Source of the DNA: Oscillospiraceae bacterium
GTDB taxonomy: Bacteria > Bacillota > Clostridia > Oscillospirales > Oscillospiraceae
Reading direction: 5' to 3'
NCBI GenBank assembly: GCA_016292255.1
Contig: JAEEZZ010000137.1
Coordinates: 1 to 49,948 of the forward strand
DNA: 49,948 nt
Made by a program: the position numbers and the translations under genes. Numbering within the stretch: position 1 is the first letter of the stretch; each line of letters begins with the position of its first letter. Under the pieces are notes generated by a model that saw only the letters and a list, made by a program, of their open reading frames with translations, searched no databases and was not told where the DNA came from. This document shows positions 46,757 to 49,948 of the stretch, piece after piece.

Positions 46757-47437
46757 ATGGACAAATACATATCTGTGGCCATTGACGGGCCTGCGGGGGC
46801 GGGGAAGAGCACGGTGGCTAAGCGGGTGGCCGCGGAGCTGGGCTGGCTCTACGTGGACACCGGGGCCATCTACCGCACCGTGGGCTACCACATGAGCCTC
46901 ATGGGCATCGGCCCCAAGGACAAGGACGGCATCGAGCGCTGCATCGACGACGTGAACATCCAGATCGAGTACCGGGACGACGGCGTCCAGCACATGATCC
47001 TCAACGGCCAGGACGTGACCGACCTGATCCGCACCCCGGAGATGTCCATGATGGCCTCCGGCGTGGCGGCCCAGGACTGCGTCCGGGCCTACCTGCTGGA
47101 TATGCAGCGCCAGCTGGCCCGCACCCACAACGTGGTCATGGACGGCCGGGACATCGGCACCGTAGTGCTGCCCCACGCCCAGGTGAAGGTCTATCTCACC
47201 GCCTCCGCCGAGGTGCGGGCAGACCGCCGCTGGAAGGAGCTCACTGCCAAGGGAGAGAAGGTTCGCTATGAGGACGTGTACACCGACGTGGTGAAGCGGG
47301 ACGAGGCGGACATGAACCGGAAGATCGCCCCGCTGAAATGCGCCGACGACGCGGAGGTTCTGGACTGCTCCTATCTGACCATTGACCAGGCGGTGGCCGA
47401 GCTGAAGGCCATCATCCGGAGGAAGACCGCCCAATGA
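46757..47437 (+). CDS. cmk: Cytidylate kinase
   Basis: A 226-residue nucleoside monophosphate kinase converting CMP and dCMP to diphosphates. The P-loop GPAGAGKST is at 11-19, the substrate-binding YVDTGAIYRT at 32-41, then GRDIGTVV and the lid region DRRWKEL...RDEADMNR. AGGAGG precedes the ATG. It overlaps plsC by 4 nt (ATGA). The order cmk-plsC-ispH-rpsA is a well-known clostridial cluster. Confidence 0.96.
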   Translation: MDKYISVAIDGPAGAGKSTVAKRVAAELGWLYVDTGAIYRTVGYHMSLMGIGPKDKDGIERCIDDVNIQIEYRDDGVQHMILNGQDVTDLIRTPEMSMMASGVAAQDCVRAYLLDMQRQLARTHNVVMDGRDIGTVVLPHAQVKVYLTASAEVRADRRWKELTAKGEKVRYEDVYTDVVKRDEADMNRKIAPLKCADDAEVLDCSYLTIDQAVAELKAIIRRKTAQ

Positions 47438-48048
47438 AGTACGACAAGAAAACCCACGTGATCTACCGGATCCTCTTTTGGATCTGCCGGATCTTCCTCT
47501 TTGTCTACCACCCCTATCGGCTCACCGGCCGGGAGCGGATCCCGGAGGGGCCCTGTATGCTCTGCGCCAACCATTCCGGCTTCGCGGATCCCATCTGGAT
47601 CTTCCTGCTGCTGAACGGGGCCTACCCGCCCTGGAGCATGGGGCGGAAATCCCTGTTTGAGAAGCCCCTGCTGCGGAAGCTCCTGCCCTTTCTGGGCTCC
47701 TTCCCGGTGGATCGGGACAACCCGGATCTCTCCGCGGTGAAAAAGTCCCTGTCCATTCTGAAGGAGGGCCATCAGCTGCTGATCTTCCCCGAGGGCACCC
47801 GGGTCAAGAAGGGCAAGAAGTCCGAGCCCAAGTCCGGGGCCGTTATGCTGGCCAACCGGGCGGGCGTGCCCATCGTGCCCATCTACATCACCCACGACCG
47901 CAAGCCCTTCTGCCCCGTCCGGGTGGTGGCGGGCGAAGCCTACACGCCGGAATTCGCCTCCCGCCGTCCCAGCGGCGAGGAGCTGGAACAGGCAACGAAG
48001 GAAATGATGGAGAAAATCTATGCCCTGGGGGCAAAAACGAAAAAATAA
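47434..48048 (+). CDS. plsC: 1-acyl-sn-glycerol-3-phosphate acyltransferase
   Basis: A 204-residue membrane-associated acyltransferase making phosphatidic acid. The catalytic NHSGFAD (N46-D52, an NHx4D motif) and FPEGTR (about 118-123) are present, with an N-terminal hydrophobic anchor (11-28). The coupled ATGA start with cmk implies co-translation. The C-terminus ends KTKK at the edge of an A-rich heptamer tract. Confidence 0.94.
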   Translation: MKYDKKTHVIYRILFWICRIFLFVYHPYRLTGRERIPEGPCMLCANHSGFADPIWIFLLLNGAYPPWSMGRKSLFEKPLLRKLLPFLGSFPVDRDNPDLSAVKKSLSILKEGHQLLIFPEGTRVKKGKKSEPKSGAVMLANRAGVPIVPIYITHDRKPFCPVRVVAGEAYTPEFASRRPSGEELEQATKEMMEKIYALGAKTKK

Positions 48049-48156
48049 AAATGAAAAAGGAAAAATTGAGGTATTTTTCAATTCGTCGAATTGAAAAATG
48101 AGATTCAATCCGTCCCGCAGGGACACCGAAATTTTTCGTTCTTCGTTTTTCGTTTA
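48040..48156. repeat. Palindrome with heptamer arms between plsC and ispH
   Basis: AAACGAA-like 7-mers (48036-48066) and their inverse TTTTTCG/TTCTTCG (48131-48155) flank a palindrome with arms ATTTTTCAATTCG / CGAATTGAAAAAT (48073-48099). A small TCCCGCAGGGA hairpin lies at 48113-48123. Confidence 0.82.
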
Positions 48157-48169
48157 ATGAGGGGTACGT

Positions 48170-49948
48170 ATGAAGATAACGCTTTCGGATACCGCCGGCT
48201 TCTGCTTCGGTGTGCGCCGGGCGGTGGAGCTGGTGGAGCGGACGGCTGCGGCGGGGGAGACGGTGGTGACCCTGGGGCCCATCGTCCACAACCGGCACGT
48301 GGTGGGGCGCTTTGCCGCCCTGGGCGTCCGGGAGGCTGCCGCCGTGGAGGAGATCCCCGACGGGGCCACGGTCATCATCCGGGCCCACGGGGTGGGCCGG
48401 GCCGTCTACGAGGCCCTGGAGGCCCGGGGCCTGCGGGTGGCAGACGCCACCTGCCCCTTTGTGGAGCGCATCCACCAGCTGGTGCGGAAGGCCGGGACGG
48501 AGGGCCGCAGGCCGGTGATCTTCGGGTCAAAGACCCACCCGGAGGTGGTGGGGATCTCGGGCTGGTGCGACGATCCGCTGGTGGTGGAGAGCCCGGAGGA
48601 GCTGGAAAGCTGGCTCCGCGCCGACCCAAAACGGGGCGAAATGCCCCTGATCTTAGTGGCCCAGACCACTTCCAATCAAAATTTGTGGAAAAAAACCGGC
48701 GAAATCGCAAATTTACTCTGTACAAACTGCAAAATATTTGATACAATATGCGAAGCGACTGAAAATCGGCAAACTGCCGCCGCCGCACTGGCCGCCCAAA
48801 GCGACGCCATGGTGGTGGTGGGCGACCGGAACAGCTCCAATACCCGGCAGCTGGCGTCCATCTGCAGGGCGCACTGTCAGCGGGTCTTTGCGGTGGACAA
48901 TGCCGCCGAGCTGGCGGGCTGCGATTTTTCAGGCATTCATACCATCGGCATCACTGCAGGGGCGTCAACACCTGCGTGGATAATAAAGGAGGTCAATCAA
49001 ACCATGGATGAAATCAAAACAGTAGATACTGCTGCAACGGAGGAAAGCTTTGAGGCGCTGCTTGACGCAAGTATCAAGACTCTAAACACAGGAGATACGG
49101 TCACAGGCACAGTAGTCGCCATCGGCACCACCGAAGTCCAGGTTGACCTGGGAACCAAACACGCCGGTTATATCCCCTGCGATGAGGTCAGCGCAGATCC
49201 CAACGTCAAGCCCGAGGACGTCCTCCATGTGGGCGACGAGATCAAGGTCTTCGTCGTTCGCGTCAACGATCAGGAGGGCACTGTACAGCTCAGCCGCAAG
49301 AAGCTGGACGGTATGCGTGTCTGGGAAGAGCTCCAGGAAGCCGCTGACAACAAGACTCCCGTGGAAGCCAAGATCACCGAGACCAACAAGGGCGGCCTGG
49401 TGGCCAACGTCAAGGGCGTCCGGGTGTTCATCCCCGCTTCCGCTTCCGGCGTTGCCCGGGGCGGCGACCTGGAGGCCCTCAAGGGCCAGACGGTCCGCAT
49501 CCGCATCACCGAGGTCAACCGCGAGCGCCGCGGCGGCCGTGTGGTGGGCTCCATCCGTGCGGTGGCCAGCGAAGAGCGCAAGGCCGCTCAGGAGAAGATC
49601 TGGTCCGAGATCGAAGTGGGCAAGAAGTACACCGGCACCGTCAAGTCTCTGACTTCCTACGGCGCCTTCGTGGACATCGGCGGCGTGGACGGCATGGTCC
49701 ATGTTTCCGAGCTGAGCTGGCAGCGGATCAAGAACCCCGCTGAGGTGGTCAAGGTCGGCGACGTCATCGACGTCTACGTCATCGCGCTGGATCCCGAGAA
49801 GCACAAAATCTCCCTGGGCTACAAGACCGCGGAGATGAACCCCTGGAACCAGTTCACCGCCAAGTACAACGTGGGCGACGTGGCCAAGGTCAAGATCGTG
49901 AAGATGATGACCTTCGGCGCCTTCGCCGAGATCGTTCCCGGCGTGGAC
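48170..49948 (+). CDS. ispH/rpsA: IspH-ribosomal protein S1 fusion (3' end outside the window)
   Basis: One open frame of at least 593 codons. Residues 1-278 are IspH, which reduces HMBPP to IPP/DMAPP at the end of the MEP pathway: cluster cysteines C12, C95 and C194, with H40, H73, H123, E125 and T166-T167 all present. From M279 (ATG at 49004) ribosomal protein S1 begins: S1 domain 1 at TGTVVAIGTTEVQVDLG, domain 2 at VEAKITETNKGGLVANV, domain 3 at YTGTVKSLTSYGAFVDIGG, and the start of domain 4. GGGGTACGT is the weak upstream ribosome-binding site. An AAAGGAGG at 48985-48992 lies before the internal ATG, so S1 may also be made separately. Such fusions are known in Clostridia. Confidence 0.93.
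   Translation, partial: MKITLSDTAGFCFGVRRAVELVERTAAAGETVVTLGPIVHNRHVVGRFAALGVREAAAVEEIPDGATVIIRAHGVGRAVYEALEARGLRVADATCPFVERIHQLVRKAGTEGRRPVIFGSKTHPEVVGISGWCDDPLVVESPEELESWLRADPKRGEMPLILVAQTTSNQNLWKKTGEIANLLCTNCKIFDTICEATENRQTAAAALAAQSDAMVVVGDRNSSNTRQLASICRAHCQRVFAVDNAAELAGCDFSGIHTIGITAGASTPAWIIKEVNQTMDEIKTVDTAATEESFEALLDASIKTLNTGDTVTGTVVAIGTTEVQVDLGTKHAGYIPCDEVSADPNVKPEDVLHVGDEIKVFVVRVNDQEGTVQLSRKKLDGMRVWEELQEAADNKTPVEAKITETNKGGLVANVKGVRVFIPASASGVARGGDLEALKGQTVRIRITEVNRERRGGRVVGSIRAVASEERKAAQEKIWSEIEVGKKYTGTVKSLTSYGAFVDIGGVDGMVHVSELSWQRIKNPAEVVKVGDVIDVYVIALDPEKHKISLGYKTAEMNPWNQFTAKYNVGDVAKVKIVKMMTFGAFAEIVPGVD

Noticed and set aside
49004..49948. Separate rpsA gene
   Set aside because: The IspH frame runs into S1 without a stop, so it is annotated as one fused CDS, with the internal start noted as an alternative.

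Overview
The window is a GC-rich chromosomal segment of an endospore-forming, Gram-positive anaerobe of the Clostridia. An Oscillospirales-type gut bacterium is my best inference. Support comes from Spo0A, SpoIVB, SpoIIID, GerW and a probable SpoIVFB-like protease, an IspH-ribosomal protein S1 fusion, a CsoR/CopA copper module, a class A RNase P RNA, and the gene order scpA-scpB-DUF2953-gerW-dac-rluB-HI0933-cmk-plsC-ispH/rpsA. No rRNA, tRNA, prophage, CRISPR array or transposase gene was recognised.

Layout. 0-9.2 kb: a MazF toxin without a visible antitoxin, exonuclease III divergent from uppP with twin palindromes between them, an Mrp-type Fe-S ATPase, two unknown membrane proteins, a secreted barnase-like lipoprotein RNase with its barstar inhibitor, a galactokinase with a LacI-type operator, and spo0A with 0A boxes. 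9.2-14.3 kb: four consecutive potassium-uptake genes (ktrB-ktrA-trkA-trkH). 14.4-19.2 kb: a MATE exporter, a DUF1846 protein, and a lipoprotein preceded by a truncated copy of its own 5' end. 19.2-24.4 kb: the radical-SAM pair TIGR03936/TIGR03960, an M50 protease, rnpB and spoIVB. 24.7-31.1 kb: a DUF6465 protein, a UvrD-type helicase, thioredoxin reductase, a CBS/DRTGG manganese pyrophosphatase and spoIIID. 31.6-34.9 kb: csoR-copA. 35.8-49.9 kb: an M50 protease and the scpA-to-rpsA cluster, which runs off the right edge.

The most unusual property is the density and structure of its repeats. (1) Many hairpins begin with GTAG (or end with CTAC when inverted). They fall into at least ten stem classes that differ in sequence but keep perfect pairing, and they occur singly, in GTAG...CTAC pairs, or as tandem arrays. 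This matches the architecture of REP/REPIN elements mobilised by RAYT (TnpA-REP) enzymes. (2) Many unrelated short tandem repeats share a 7-nt period, often as opposite-strand arms around a conserved palindrome. (3) Both classes lie inside conserved genes (copA, rluB, the HI0933 flavoprotein, TIGR03936, scpB) without breaking the frame, and always in the stop-free phase. Elsewhere they supply the C-terminus or stop codon of a gene (the 710 ORF, spoIIID, scpA, gerW). Several host gene ends are duplicated next to repeat modules. I regard this in-frame, compensated repeat load as the candidate undescribed system.

Most genes sit in head-to-tail groups with good Shine-Dalgarno sequences and many overlapping ATGA junctions. 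Eight intrinsic terminators and eleven plausible sigma-A promoters could be read directly.
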